Shown: positions 1 to 7,546, counted from the first letter of the stretch. The stretch: 36,264 bases of DNA from Oscillatoriales cyanobacterium CG2_30_40_61 (GCA_001873365.1 MNYZ01000104.1:1-36264), one strand, 5' to 3'. Made by a program: numbers and translations. The notes: generated by a model not told the origin, from the letters alone.

Positions 1-136
1 ATTTTTGTTCGAGTTTTTTACTAAGGAACATAAATTTGATTTTCCCAAAATTCATCAGTATACTTATATATAGAAAATCATTTAGGATTGCTATATTAGG
101 ACAGACAGAAAAGATTACCTCGTATGTACCCACCCG

Positions 137-1231
137 ATGAATTATGACAACGATAAGAGGAAAAATGCTCACCCAATAACAGTCTCCCCTGAACTGTATC
201 AACAATTACGTCAAGCGTTTGACGACAAGTATAAACCAGGCAAAAGGCGTAATATTCAACAATTTTTACATGATTGGCGGGAAAAAATACCAAATATTCC
301 ATCTCCTGAACGCCAGACCGTAGATAATTTTTTAAAAGAACATAAACCGCGTGAGTGCTGGTTAATTGATGGTTTTTGTCAATTATTATTAGGAAAAACA
401 ATTGATCAAATTAATGAACATCAGAAACAATTGCCTATTGTTGAAATCAATATAAAACCCGCAATATTAGAGCCAGTTATTCAACCTGCTTCTGGGTTTA
501 TTAATAATCCCTTTCAACCTTTAAATGGATGTGTTGATGAATCTCATCTATTTTTCGGTAGAACAAAGGAAATTAGAATAATATTTGAAACCCTCAATAG
601 TGGTAGCAGCGTGGCAATTATTGGAGAAAGACAAATCGGCAAATCTTCCCTATTAATGGAAATTAGCCGACAAGCTCAAACCCAATTGTTCCAACCCCGT
701 AAACCAATTTATCTGAATTTACAAAGTATTCATAATGATCAGGACTTTTATCAGGCTTTATGTGATCATTCAGAAATAGAATTATGTCAAGGTTATCGCC
801 TCACCCGAAATCTACAAAATCATAGATTATTATTAATACTCGATGAAGTGGAAAAAATGACCTGGGACGGTTTTACTAATTATATTCACGCAGACTTGCG
901 ATGGTTAGCAGAAGGAAATAATTCAGTTCTGAAGCTAGTTGTTGCAGCTTGTACGTCTTTAGATCAATTATTTGGGAGTCAAGGTATTAAGATGACTTCG
1001 CCCTGGTGGGGAGTTTGTACCGGATATCAGTTAAACCGATGGGATGAACAAACCATCTGTAATTTTATTAAAAGTCGTCTCAATTCTCCTTTATTGAAAC
1101 CAGAATATCAAACCATCACCTTTAGCGAAGATGAAATTATCGAATTAATTAATAACAGTGAAGGACATCCCCAAAAATTAATGGCGTTATCTTATCAAAC
1201 CTTTAACCGTTACTTGGAGCAATTGCCATGA
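137..1231 (+). CDS. AAA/STAND-like ATPase, first gene of a two-gene operon
   Basis: A 364-residue protein. Residues 1-100 are a mostly helical N-terminal region of unknown role. An AAA-like ATPase domain of the type common in cyanobacteria (AAA_35-like) follows. The Walker A motif GERQIGKSS lies at about residues 163-171 and the Walker B motif LLLILDEVEK ends around D236-E237. The C-terminal part (about 300-360) resembles the helical lid of this group. No membrane segment is seen. The stop overlaps the start of the next gene by 4 bp (ATGA), so the two are probably translationally coupled. The next protein has its own ATPase domain of the same kind, which suggests they act together. No Shine-Dalgarno sequence is obvious before the ATG. 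The family is recognised from motifs; the cellular role is unknown, and a conflict or signalling role is only a possibility. Confidence 0.8.
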   Translation: MNYDNDKRKNAHPITVSPELYQQLRQAFDDKYKPGKRRNIQQFLHDWREKIPNIPSPERQTVDNFLKEHKPRECWLIDGFCQLLLGKTIDQINEHQKQLPIVEINIKPAILEPVIQPASGFINNPFQPLNGCVDESHLFFGRTKEIRIIFETLNSGSSVAIIGERQIGKSSLLMEISRQAQTQLFQPRKPIYLNLQSIHNDQDFYQALCDHSEIELCQGYRLTRNLQNHRLLLILDEVEKMTWDGFTNYIHADLRWLAEGNNSVLKLVVAACTSLDQLFGSQGIKMTSPWWGVCTGYQLNRWDEQTICNFIKSRLNSPLLKPEYQTITFSEDEIIELINNSEGHPQKLMALSYQTFNRYLEQLP

Positions 1232-3576
1232 AATCAATACAAAAACCGATTCCCAGTTTAGATTTAGCCCCCAAATTAAATCGTCCCTTATCCCTATTCA
1301 ATCCTTTAGATTATCTACGGTTATTATATTGGGTGTTCTTCTTTCCTCAAGCAATCCGGTGGTATGTGGAAACCTTTAAGCAAGAAAAAAAATTAGGGAT
1401 ACAAGGATTTTTATTAACTGTCTTAACTCCATTCTTAATCTGTTTCATCTTACAGGAATTTAGTTTTTCAGTTAATTGGGGGGGTGTGGCGTGGGGCGTG
1501 GTGTTCGGCGTGGTGTCCGGCGTGGCGTGGGGCGTGGCGTCCGGCGTGGTGTTGGGCGTGGCGTCCGGCGTGGCGTCCGGCGTGGCGTCCGGCGTGGCGT
1601 CCGGCGTGGCGTGGGGCGTGGTGTCCGGCGTGGTGTCCGGCGTGGCGTTCGGCGTGGCGATTTACCATCCTGAAGTTTGGGTGATAGGTTCCCTATTTAA
1701 TCTGGGTTCACTACAAAAGAGGACTTGGTTGTTTCCTCACAACACACCTATTCCCTTACCTTTTTTGACTTCTCGGTTAACAAATTGGTTAACACAAGAT
1801 TGGCAACTGGGACTGGAAAATGCTAATGAATTATTGAGATATAGCTATCAATTTATTCCTGTAGTCAATGCGGTCAATCAGGTTTTAGCGAAAACGCCTT
1901 CAGAATACCTAATTTTTAGAGTTTCCCAACTTGCAGAACATCCCTTTGATTGGAATTTAGTTAAATTTGCTTCTGCCAAGAAGGATTATACAAATAAGCA
2001 ACCTCGTTTAGATACTCCTGCTCATGCTGCTGCTGCGGGTTTCTGGTATTTGCATGAAAAAGAACCGGAAAAAGCAACAAAAGCGTTTTCTGTTGTGTCT
2101 TCTGTGTTGTATGGGCAGGAAATGTTAACTCTAGCCAAAATTTTAACGATTTTTAAGTTGGCTATAACTATAAATGATCTTGCAATTTTAGAATTACCCA
2201 ATCTTCCCCCAGAGCCCTATTTACGCGCTCCAACCTGGACAGCTATCAAAGCATTATATCAGGTTGTTGAAAATTTTAATTTGATTAAAAATAGTGCCTC
2301 TCGTTCTACTCGTTCTTTAACCTTAAATCGAGCATTAGGAGAAATTCAATCAATTTTAAATCAATCCGAAACCTTACCGGAAGCAGAACGAGGTTTAATT
2401 ATTGATATTGCTCAAAATTGGCAATCTGCTTTATTAGGAATTACAGAAGAAGTTGGCAATATTTCCATAACCGAGAAAGTCATAAATCCCTATATTATTG
2501 GTGATCCGGTTATCGGTAAACAGTTTATCGGACGGGAAGATATTATTAAACAATTAGAGGAATTTTGGGTTTCAACCTCTCAACTGCAATCAGTGGTTTT
2601 ATTCGGACACCGACGCATGGGGAAAACATCAATTTTGCGGAATATTTCAACCCGTTTAGATGAAAAAGTTAAACTCGCTTATGTTAACTTACTAACCGTT
2701 GGTAATAGTATTCAAGGAGTGGGTGAAGTGTTAATGGCGATCGCAGATTCCCTCTCAGATACCCTGCAAATTCCACCCCCCGATGATGAAAGCTTAATCA
2801 ATCTTCCCTATCGTACCTTTGAACGCTATCTAAAACAAATTGAAACCCAATTAGGCGATACTGGATTAATTATTGCCCTCGATGAATTTGAACAAATCGA
2901 AGAATTAATTAAAAGCGATCGCATTCCCAAAGACTTTATGGGCGTATTGCGGGGAATGGTGCAAATGAGTCCTAAAATTGCCTTTGCTTTAGCCGGACTC
3001 CACACCCTCGAAGAAATGACCGAAGACTATTTTAACCCGTTTTTTGCCAGTATTATTCCCATCCGCGTTAGCTTTTTAGAACGGGCAACCTGTCGCTATC
3101 TTCTCGCTAACCCCGGTGAAGATTTCCCCCTCGATTATAAACCCGATGCTCTTGATTATATCTATGATTTAACCGCCGGACAACCTTATTTAGTGCAACT
3201 GATCGGTTTTCTATTAGTTCGTCGCTATAATGATCAAGTTTTTGAACTGGGAAATAAACGAGATCCCATGTTTACCATTGCTGATGTCGATGGGATTATT
3301 AATCAACCCGAATTCTATCAGAATGGACGCTATTATTTTACCGGGGTTTGGCAACAAGCGGGGGAAGGTTCTCCAGGTCAACAAAATATTATAAAAGCGA
3401 TCGCACCTCACCCCACCGGACTCGATTTTAACACCCTAAAAACGGTTACAAATTTAGATCAAATTTCCTTACAAAATGCCCTCGATACCCTTTCGCGCCA
3501 TGATGTTATTCAAGAAACCGATCACCATTGGCGGATCATTGTAGAACTATTTCGCCGTTGGGTTATTAATAATTGA
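1228..3576 (+). CDS. Membrane-anchored AAA/STAND-like ATPase with glycine-zipper repeat region
   Basis: A 782-residue protein. Residues 25-75 contain hydrophobic stretches that look like membrane segments. Residues 86-145 are 15 tandem GVxx tetrapeptides, a small-xxx-small pattern expected to pack as membrane helices. Residues 190-410 form a soluble, mainly helical region. An AAA-like ATPase domain follows, with Walker A GHRRMGKTS at 460-468 and Walker B LIIALDEFE around D552. The C-terminal 60 residues look like a winged-helix module. It overlaps the preceding ATPase gene by 4 bp. The repeat section is very GC-rich, while the rest is AT-rich like its neighbours. The stop codon lies at the edge of a C/G-rich hairpin repeat. 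ATPase and membrane assignments are well supported; substrate and role are unknown. Confidence 0.8.
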   Translation: MKSIQKPIPSLDLAPKLNRPLSLFNPLDYLRLLYWVFFFPQAIRWYVETFKQEKKLGIQGFLLTVLTPFLICFILQEFSFSVNWGGVAWGVVFGVVSGVAWGVASGVVLGVASGVASGVASGVASGVAWGVVSGVVSGVAFGVAIYHPEVWVIGSLFNLGSLQKRTWLFPHNTPIPLPFLTSRLTNWLTQDWQLGLENANELLRYSYQFIPVVNAVNQVLAKTPSEYLIFRVSQLAEHPFDWNLVKFASAKKDYTNKQPRLDTPAHAAAAGFWYLHEKEPEKATKAFSVVSSVLYGQEMLTLAKILTIFKLAITINDLAILELPNLPPEPYLRAPTWTAIKALYQVVENFNLIKNSASRSTRSLTLNRALGEIQSILNQSETLPEAERGLIIDIAQNWQSALLGITEEVGNISITEKVINPYIIGDPVIGKQFIGREDIIKQLEEFWVSTSQLQSVVLFGHRRMGKTSILRNISTRLDEKVKLAYVNLLTVGNSIQGVGEVLMAIADSLSDTLQIPPPDDESLINLPYRTFERYLKQIETQLGDTGLIIALDEFEQIEELIKSDRIPKDFMGVLRGMVQMSPKIAFALAGLHTLEEMTEDYFNPFFASIIPIRVSFLERATCRYLLANPGEDFPLDYKPDALDYIYDLTAGQPYLVQLIGFLLVRRYNDQVFELGNKRDPMFTIADVDGIINQPEFYQNGRYYFTGVWQQAGEGSPGQQNIIKAIAPHPTGLDFNTLKTVTNLDQISLQNALDTLSRHDVIQETDHHWRIIVELFRRWVINN
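1483..1662 (+). repeat. 12-bp tandem repeat (15 units) inside the ATPase gene
   Basis: Fifteen consecutive 12-bp units, consensus GGCGTGGCGTCC with variants, each encode Gly-Val-(Ala/Val)-X, where X is Ser, Trp, Phe, Leu or Ile. The strand is guanine-rich and other frames are also open across it, so short overlapping frames here are by-products. The four middle GVAS units are nearly identical, which fits recent slippage expansion. Confidence 0.95.
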
Positions 3577-3608
3577 TCCCCCCTAACCCCCCTTAAAAAA
3601 GGGGGGAA
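3575..3608. repeat. C/G-run hairpin repeat
   Basis: A run of C, then CTAA, then CCCCCC is followed by TTAAAAAA and GGGGGG, giving a strong hairpin just after the ATPase stop codon. Similar sequences recur near 18627, 22473 and 22552, so it is a dispersed repeat that may also act as a transcription stop. Confidence 0.75.
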
Positions 3609-3619
3609 AGCATCTCTCG

Positions 3620-3664
3620 TTCCCAGGCTGGAGCCTGGGAATGCTATTATTGAGGCTCCGCCTC
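3620..3664. repeat. Dispersed palindromic repeat
   Basis: A perfect inverted repeat, TTCCCAGGCT-gg-AGCCTGGGAA, at 3620-3641 is followed by a second small one (GAGGC-tcc-GCCTC) at 3652-3664. From memory this is a common cyanobacterial intergenic repeat; no function is assigned. Confidence 0.75.
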
Positions 3665-3732
3665 TATTATTATTAGTAGGAAAGTAACCTTTAAGGATTT
3701 CTAGGTTTTTCCTAAAAATAAGGGAGATCGTG

Positions 3733-3761
3733 TTAAACTAAACCTATTGACTTAGTATAAT
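3733..3761 (+). promoter_or_regulatory. Probable promoter of the hicBA pair
   Basis: A perfect -10 box TATAAT at 3756-3761 follows a weak -35 (TTAAAC, 3733-3738) with a 17-bp spacer. Transcription would start around 3767-3770. This argues against the in-frame GTG at 3767 and for the ATG at 3782 as the HicB start. Confidence 0.5.
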
Positions 3762-3781
3762 AGCAGGTGATTCAGAAAACT

Positions 3782-4048
3782 ATGCTAAAAAACATTGAAG
3801 TTCGGCTAGAAATATTTCAAGAAGGTAATTTTTATGTAGCCCTTTGTCCTGATTTAGATGTTTCTAGTTTTGGTGAAACCCTAGAAGAAGCAAAACAATC
3901 TGTTCAAGAAGCATTAGAAGCTTTTTTTGAAGAATGCGAAATAATGGGAACATTAAGCATTGTTTTGGAAGAAGCGGGTTTTATGCAACAGAATGGAAAC
4001 TGGCTTCCTCGCCAACCGATATTCTCTGAATTGGTTACAATAGGTTGA
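3782..4048 (+). CDS. hicB: HicB-family antitoxin
   Basis: An 88-residue protein with the compact HicB fold: an antiparallel sheet with FYVALCPDLDVSSFGET, then a helix with the typical EEAKQSVQEALEAFFEE pattern. HicB antitoxins bind and neutralise HicA mRNA interferases, often repressing the operon as well. The hicA gene follows 6 bp after the stop, so the order is antitoxin then toxin. A GTG 15 bp upstream is in frame, but it lies only 6 bp from a TATAAT box, so the ATG is chosen. A separate DNA-binding domain is not evident in this short version. Assignment rests on the family pattern plus the partner gene. Confidence 0.8.
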   Translation: MLKNIEVRLEIFQEGNFYVALCPDLDVSSFGETLEEAKQSVQEALEAFFEECEIMGTLSIVLEEAGFMQQNGNWLPRQPIFSELVTIG

Positions 4049-4054
4049 GGAAGA

Positions 4055-4300
4055 ATGACTCCAAACTCTAAAAAAATTACACCAATTCGCTATCAAACTT
4101 TGGTTAAAGTTTTTGAATTAGAAGGCTTTATGGTGGTACGACAAAAGGGAGATCACCTGATTTTAACAAAACCAGGAGTTAACCGTCCTGTGGTTATCAA
4201 AACAAGCCCTGGCGAAGTTCCTGTGACTCATATTATGACCAATTTAAAAACAGCCGGAATTAATCGAGAGCGCTATTTTGAACTCCTGTCTCAACTTTAA
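4055..4300 (+). CDS. hicA: HicA-family mRNA interferase toxin
   Basis: An 81-residue protein of the YcfA/HicA family. It has the double-stranded-RNA-binding-like fold with the signature region VRQKGDHLILTKP, where the histidine is the residue usually needed for RNA cleavage, and a C-terminal helix LKTAGINRERYFELL. Most relatives have GSH where this one has GDH, a mild deviation. Partner of the HicB gene 6 bp upstream; the pair forms a type II toxin-antitoxin module whose toxin cleaves mRNA when free. A second, differently ordered HicAB pair sits at 27742-28148. Whether this toxin is active cannot be judged from sequence. Confidence 0.8.
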   Translation: MTPNSKKITPIRYQTLVKVFELEGFMVVRQKGDHLILTKPGVNRPVVIKTSPGEVPVTHIMTNLKTAGINRERYFELLSQL

Positions 4301-4657
4301 TCAGTCAAGAATATTATGAATTGTTTATGAAATTTTAGAAACCGATAAGGTGGTCTTGATAATTAGAACAAAAACCCATTACGGCGACTAATTTTAGTGA
4401 TCATTGCGATCGCACTTAACTTTTTATTATGGAACTATTTTACCGTTAGATTATTAATAATTAACTTACCCTAATTTCATCGGACGGGGTTGAAATGGGT
4501 TGTTCAAAATTCTTGCGAAATTAAACGGAAATGGGTTGATCTCCACCGAAAAGAATAGGGTTGTGTGCAAATACCTTTTTTCCTCTTTTTAACTTAACCG
4601 ATTTAAGAGATAAAAAGATTAAAAAAGGTGACTTTATTTAAAGTAGGAGGGATTAAA
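4301..4657. other. Intergenic stretch with a long imperfect palindrome
   Basis: No gene is seen. The main structure is an imperfect palindrome at 4573-4629. The left arm is ACCTTTTTT-cc-TCTTTTTA, the right arm is TAAAAAGA-tt-AAAAAAGGT, and an inner CTTAA/TTAAG stem lies between them. It ends 15 bp before the ribosome binding site of the hydrolase gene. It could be a bidirectional terminator or a leader structure. A HIP1 site lies near 4408. Confidence 0.6.
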
Positions 4658-5548
4658 ATGATAGTACATCCAATTTTAATAATTCTATTTAAAGCAGGAT
4701 TAATCGTTTTAGCGGTGGGTGCGATCGCTTATTTGTGTGCTTGTTTATTCATGTTTTTTCGACAAACTCGATTTATTTTTTTACCCTCCCGTTTAATTTC
4801 TATTACCCCGGATGATCTGGGTTTATCCTATCAAGATATTGAGTTAAAAATTCCTACCCCTTCAGGAAAAATAGAAATGATACATTGTTGGTGGATTCCT
4901 TCAGAAACTAATCCTAATCAAAAAGTGATTATTGATTTACATGGAAACCGCAATACTATTGAGGGAAATATCGGATATGCTGAACAATTTCACGAAATGG
5001 GATTATCGGTTTTATTAGTAGAATATCGGGGTTATGGACGCAGTACAAATCGCTTTCCCTCGGAAAAAACCGTTTATCAAGATGTAGAAGCAGCTTGGAA
5101 TTATTTAGTAAATAAACGACAAATTAATCCCGATAATATTTATGTTTTTGGTCATTCCTTGGGAGGAGCGATCGCAATTGATTTAGCATTTAAACATCCT
5201 GAAATTGCCGGATTAATTATTGAAAGTTCCTTTACTAATATTCGAGAAATGATCGATTATAAAAATAAATACTGGATGTTTCCAATTAATTTAATTCTAA
5301 CCCAAAAATTTGACTCCCTAGCTAAAATTTCTACTTTAAAAATGCCCCTATTATTCACCCATGGAACCGAAGATGAGTTAATCCCTAAAACCATGAGTGA
5401 AGACCTATTTAACGCCGCCACAGAACCCAAACAGCTTTTAATTGTTGCGGGTGCAGGTCATAATAATGTTAGACAGGTTGGAGGGAATCAATATTGGAAA
5501 ACAGTACAACAATTTTTAACTTTACAATCTCAGAAACCGGGTTTCTAA
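4658..5548 (+). CDS. Membrane-anchored alpha/beta hydrolase
   Basis: A 296-residue protein with one N-terminal membrane helix (about residues 5-30) and an alpha/beta-hydrolase domain of the Bem46/ABHD13-like kind. The catalytic triad is visible: the nucleophile elbow GHSLGG (Ser167), an acid in GTEDELIP (Asp239) and a histidine in GAGHNN (His268). An oxyanion-type DLHGN motif lies near residue 90. The start is fixed by AGGAGG at 4645-4650, 7 bp before the ATG; an in-frame GTG at 4628 lies inside a palindrome and lacks such a site. The last residues (QKPGF) and the stop come from a dispersed palindromic repeat. The substrate is unknown; a serine hydrolase or esterase facing one side of a membrane is likely. 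Confidence 0.85.
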   Translation: MIVHPILIILFKAGLIVLAVGAIAYLCACLFMFFRQTRFIFLPSRLISITPDDLGLSYQDIELKIPTPSGKIEMIHCWWIPSETNPNQKVIIDLHGNRNTIEGNIGYAEQFHEMGLSVLLVEYRGYGRSTNRFPSEKTVYQDVEAAWNYLVNKRQINPDNIYVFGHSLGGAIAIDLAFKHPEIAGLIIESSFTNIREMIDYKNKYWMFPINLILTQKFDSLAKISTLKMPLLFTHGTEDELIPKTMSEDLFNAATEPKQLLIVAGAGHNNVRQVGGNQYWKTVQQFLTLQSQKPGF

Positions 5549-5595
5549 TAGTTATCTCTTGGCTAAAATCAGTATTCCTTAGAAACCCGGTTTCT
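5532..5595. repeat. Palindromic repeat unit overlapping the hydrolase 3' end
   Basis: Two copies of the 15-bp palindrome core (AGAAACCGGGTTTCT at 5532-5546 and AGAAACCCGGTTTCT at 5581-5595) flank a 34-bp spacer. The same two-core layout recurs at 26203, 27563 and 28155. The first copy supplies the last codons and the stop of the hydrolase gene. Confidence 0.9.
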
Positions 5596-5619
5596 GACTA
5601 AATTTCTGAATAAAAACAG

Positions 5620-5647
5620 GTAAGGGTGACTAATTAGTCACCCTTAC
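5620..5647. terminator. Perfect 28-bp palindrome, possible terminator
   Basis: A 14-bp arm (GTAAGGGTGACTAA) is followed directly by its exact reverse complement, with no loop. It sits between the convergent hydrolase gene and the small minus-strand gene, so it may stop transcription from both sides. There is no clear T run, so this role is inferred. Confidence 0.5.
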
Positions 5648-5723
5648 AAATAATATTATCGAATAGAAAAATAGATAAAACTCAATAAATTGAGATTAAC
5701 TGTTTTCCTCGAACCCTAATTCC

Positions 5724-5903
5724 TTATAATTCGGATGGGGTTGTTTGAGCGTCGTTTTGAGAAAGTTCGGGAGCTACTTGGTGATTTAATGCCGCCACAA
5801 GCTGACGTCTCACTTTTGTTGCCCACAAATCAAAATCGAAACTTTCGCTGGTCGGAATATCCTCTGAAGAAGTTTCGCGCACAGTTTCTTTACTTAAAGT
5901 CAT
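5724..5903 (-). CDS. 59-residue peptide gene downstream of a glutamine-riboswitch-like RNA
   Basis: A short minus-strand gene encoding 59 residues, beginning MTLSKETVRETS and containing an amphipathic core FDFDLWATKVRRQLVAAL. A strong Shine-Dalgarno AGGAGG lies 8 nt before the ATG. There is no signal peptide or membrane helix; the protein is acidic at its N-terminus with a basic-hydrophobic helix in the middle. About 37 nt upstream lies an RNA matching glutamine riboswitches, which in cyanobacteria precede glnA, glutamine-synthetase-inactivating factors and short 'downstream peptides'. That context suggests a small regulator of nitrogen assimilation. I do not recognise IF7/IF17 sequence in it. 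The plus-strand frame across the same DNA is its antisense shadow. Confidence 0.75.
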   Translation of the reverse strand: MTLSKETVRETSSEDIPTSESFDFDLWATKVRRQLVAALNHQVAPELSQNDAQTTPSEL

Positions 5904-5940
5904 GGTTTTTCGCCTCCTGTTTCAACTCGCAGTGAAGACA

Positions 5941-6027
5941 GGCGCGTTCCTTCGGGAGAAATCCCTACTTCCGTCTTTTAGCAGTCATTTTGGTATGCGA
6001 GAATCAAAGACTACCAAGAGATGAACG
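5941..6027 (-). ncRNA. Glutamine riboswitch-like RNA (glnA / downstream-peptide family)
   Basis: Read on the minus strand, it has the family layout. P1 is CGTTC (6027-6023) with GAACG (5949-5945). P2 is TCTTGGTAGTC (6019-6009) with GACTGCTAAAAGA (5986-5974). The conserved junction is GACGGAAGTAGGG. P3 is GGGA-tttc-TCCC (5965-5954), followed by CCCGAAGGAACGCGCC. The GGAAGTA and CGAAGGAACGC strings are hallmark conserved bases of the glutamine-binding class. The 3' flank CGCCT (5944-5940) can pair with AGGCG of the downstream ribosome binding region (5915-5911), a plausible translational switch. Assigned by eye from the remembered consensus; no covariance search was run. Confidence 0.8.
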
Positions 6028-6254
6028 ATTTCACTACTCTTTCTGATCGTAGCGCTAAATCCAATTAATATCAAATTATCTTATGCTGATTTTACATAAT
6101 TATTATACGTTTTTTGCTCTATCTCTGCTAATAATCTCAATCTTTGCTTTTACATCTGTCCGATGGGATATCTTTGTTGCTCAATACCAAATAAATTGAT
6201 TACAATAGGAACACCTGGTTTGTTAATCAAAAAATATTTTAAAGTTTTCTCCTG

Positions 6255-6300
6255 AAAAATGCACCCTTCCTTCAACTTCATTCAGAAAGAGTGCATTTTT
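6255..6300. terminator. Bidirectional rho-independent-type terminator
   Basis: A 10-bp perfect stem, AAAAATGCAC / GTGCATTTTT, encloses a 26-nt loop. T runs follow the stem on both strands. It lies 25 bp beyond the stop of the HtrA protease gene on the minus strand. Confidence 0.75.
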
Positions 6301-6325
6301 TTTTGTTAAAGAAAAGCCACAATGC

Positions 6326-7546
6326 TTAATGCAAGGCGTCTTCATCCAGTTGACTCGGACGTACAGAAATTTGTTCGGTTTTTTGTCCACGATGGACAGT
6401 AATTTTTAGGGGTTGACCAATTTTGCTTTTTTCCACCAAACGCTGTAATTGGTCGGCACTACTAATAGCTTGTCCATCAATTTCTGTAATCACATCACCC
6501 CGGCGCAAACCCGCATTTGCCGACGGACTTTTGGGAATAATTTGTACCACTAATACCCCATTAACTTCAGGAATTAACATTAAGGAATTAGGGTCATTAT
6601 TCAGTTGTTTTGCCATATCCGCCGTTAAGGTTGCCATGCGAATACCAATATAGGGATGGGCAATTTTTTCTCCTCTAACTAAAGCAGCTTCAATAGCTTT
6701 TGCAGCATCAATAGGAATAGCAAAACCAATCCCTTGACCATCGGCCCGAATCGCCGTATTAATCCCAATTACTTCTCCTCTATCATTTAATAGTGGCCCC
6801 CCGGAATTACCTGGATTAATTGCCGCATCGGTTTGAATAAAATCTAATCGTTTATCGGGAATTCCCACTTGAGAACTGGGACGATTTAAGGTACTAACAA
6901 TTCCCAGGGTAACGGTATTATCTAATCCTAACGGATTTCCCAAAGCAATCGCCCAATCTCCTACTTCAACTTCACTAGAATTCCCTAAGGGAGCCACGGG
7001 TAAATTATTACCATTAATTTTAACAACGGCTAAATCGGAGGGGTCATCACTACCACGAACTTCCCCTTGAAATTGACGACCATCTTTCAGGGTAACGGTG
7101 ACTTTATCGGCTCCTTTAATAACGTGGGAATTGGTTAAAATAATCCCACTACTATCAATAATAAATCCCGAACCCTGTCCCCGTTGTTGATATTCTTGGG
7201 GAGCTTGGGGCATTCCTTCTCCAAAGAAACGGCGGAAAAAAGGATCATCAAAAACAGGATCAGAAATATTAGCAGAAACCGTCCTTTCCGTATCAATTCT
7301 AACCACTGCTGGCCCGACTCGGTTCACAGCCCCTGAGACAAAGTTTCTGGGGGAATTAGAGTTAGGAATAGCAGCAACTTTTGGGGGTTGAGTAGGAGTT
7401 ACAATAGGTTCAGCTTGGGCAGAAGTGATCAAAAAATTGGGTAAAATCTGTATACCAATTAACGTTAACCCCACACTCAAAACCGCAACTAAAAGATAAC
7501 GAATTATGGAATTAATAGTAATAGTTTTGGGCTGTATTTTCTCCAT
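6326..7546 (-). CDS. HtrA/Deg-family serine protease with one PDZ domain
   Basis: A 406-residue periplasmic or thylakoid-lumen type protease. It has a short basic N-terminus, a hydrophobic signal/anchor segment (YLLVAVLSVGLTLIG) ending near AQA, then a trypsin-like domain with the triad His in NSHVI, Asp in PSDLAVV and Ser in NPGNSGGP. One PDZ domain occupies about the last 110 residues. Size and single PDZ match cyanobacterial HhoA/HhoB/HtrA, which degrade misfolded proteins outside the cytoplasm; which paralogue cannot be decided. The frame is open to an ATG at 7642 (438 residues), but the extra 32 residues do not look like part of a signal sequence, so the start at 7546 is preferred with moderate certainty. 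It is followed by a terminator and lies next to an Hsp20 gene, another stress protein. Confidence 0.9.
   Translation of the reverse strand: MEKIQPKTITINSIIRYLLVAVLSVGLTLIGIQILPNFLITSAQAEPIVTPTQPPKVAAIPNSNSPRNFVSGAVNRVGPAVVRIDTERTVSANISDPVFDDPFFRRFFGEGMPQAPQEYQQRGQGSGFIIDSSGIILTNSHVIKGADKVTVTLKDGRQFQGEVRGSDDPSDLAVVKINGNNLPVAPLGNSSEVEVGDWAIALGNPLGLDNTVTLGIVSTLNRPSSQVGIPDKRLDFIQTDAAINPGNSGGPLLNDRGEVIGINTAIRADGQGIGFAIPIDAAKAIEAALVRGEKIAHPYIGIRMATLTADMAKQLNNDPNSLMLIPEVNGVLVVQIIPKSPSANAGLRRGDVITEIDGQAISSADQLQRLVEKSKIGQPLKITVHRGQKTEQISVRPSQLDEDALH

Noticed and set aside
96-401. 101-codon minus-strand frame
   Set aside because: It is antisense to the first ATPase gene and has no recognisable family.
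1468-1684. Three further open frames through the 12-bp repeat
   Set aside because: A repeat whose unit is a multiple of three leaves other frames open by chance; these encode only monotonous GRGVRR-, PAWR- or HAGR-type strings.
5735-5935. 66-codon plus-strand open frame
   Set aside because: It is antisense to the 59-residue minus-strand gene, which has a strong ribosome binding site and riboswitch; the plus frame has neither.
5963-5989. Mini-frame MTAKRRK inside the riboswitch
   Set aside because: Its codons lie in conserved riboswitch stems and it has no ribosome binding site, so the match is a by-product of RNA structure.
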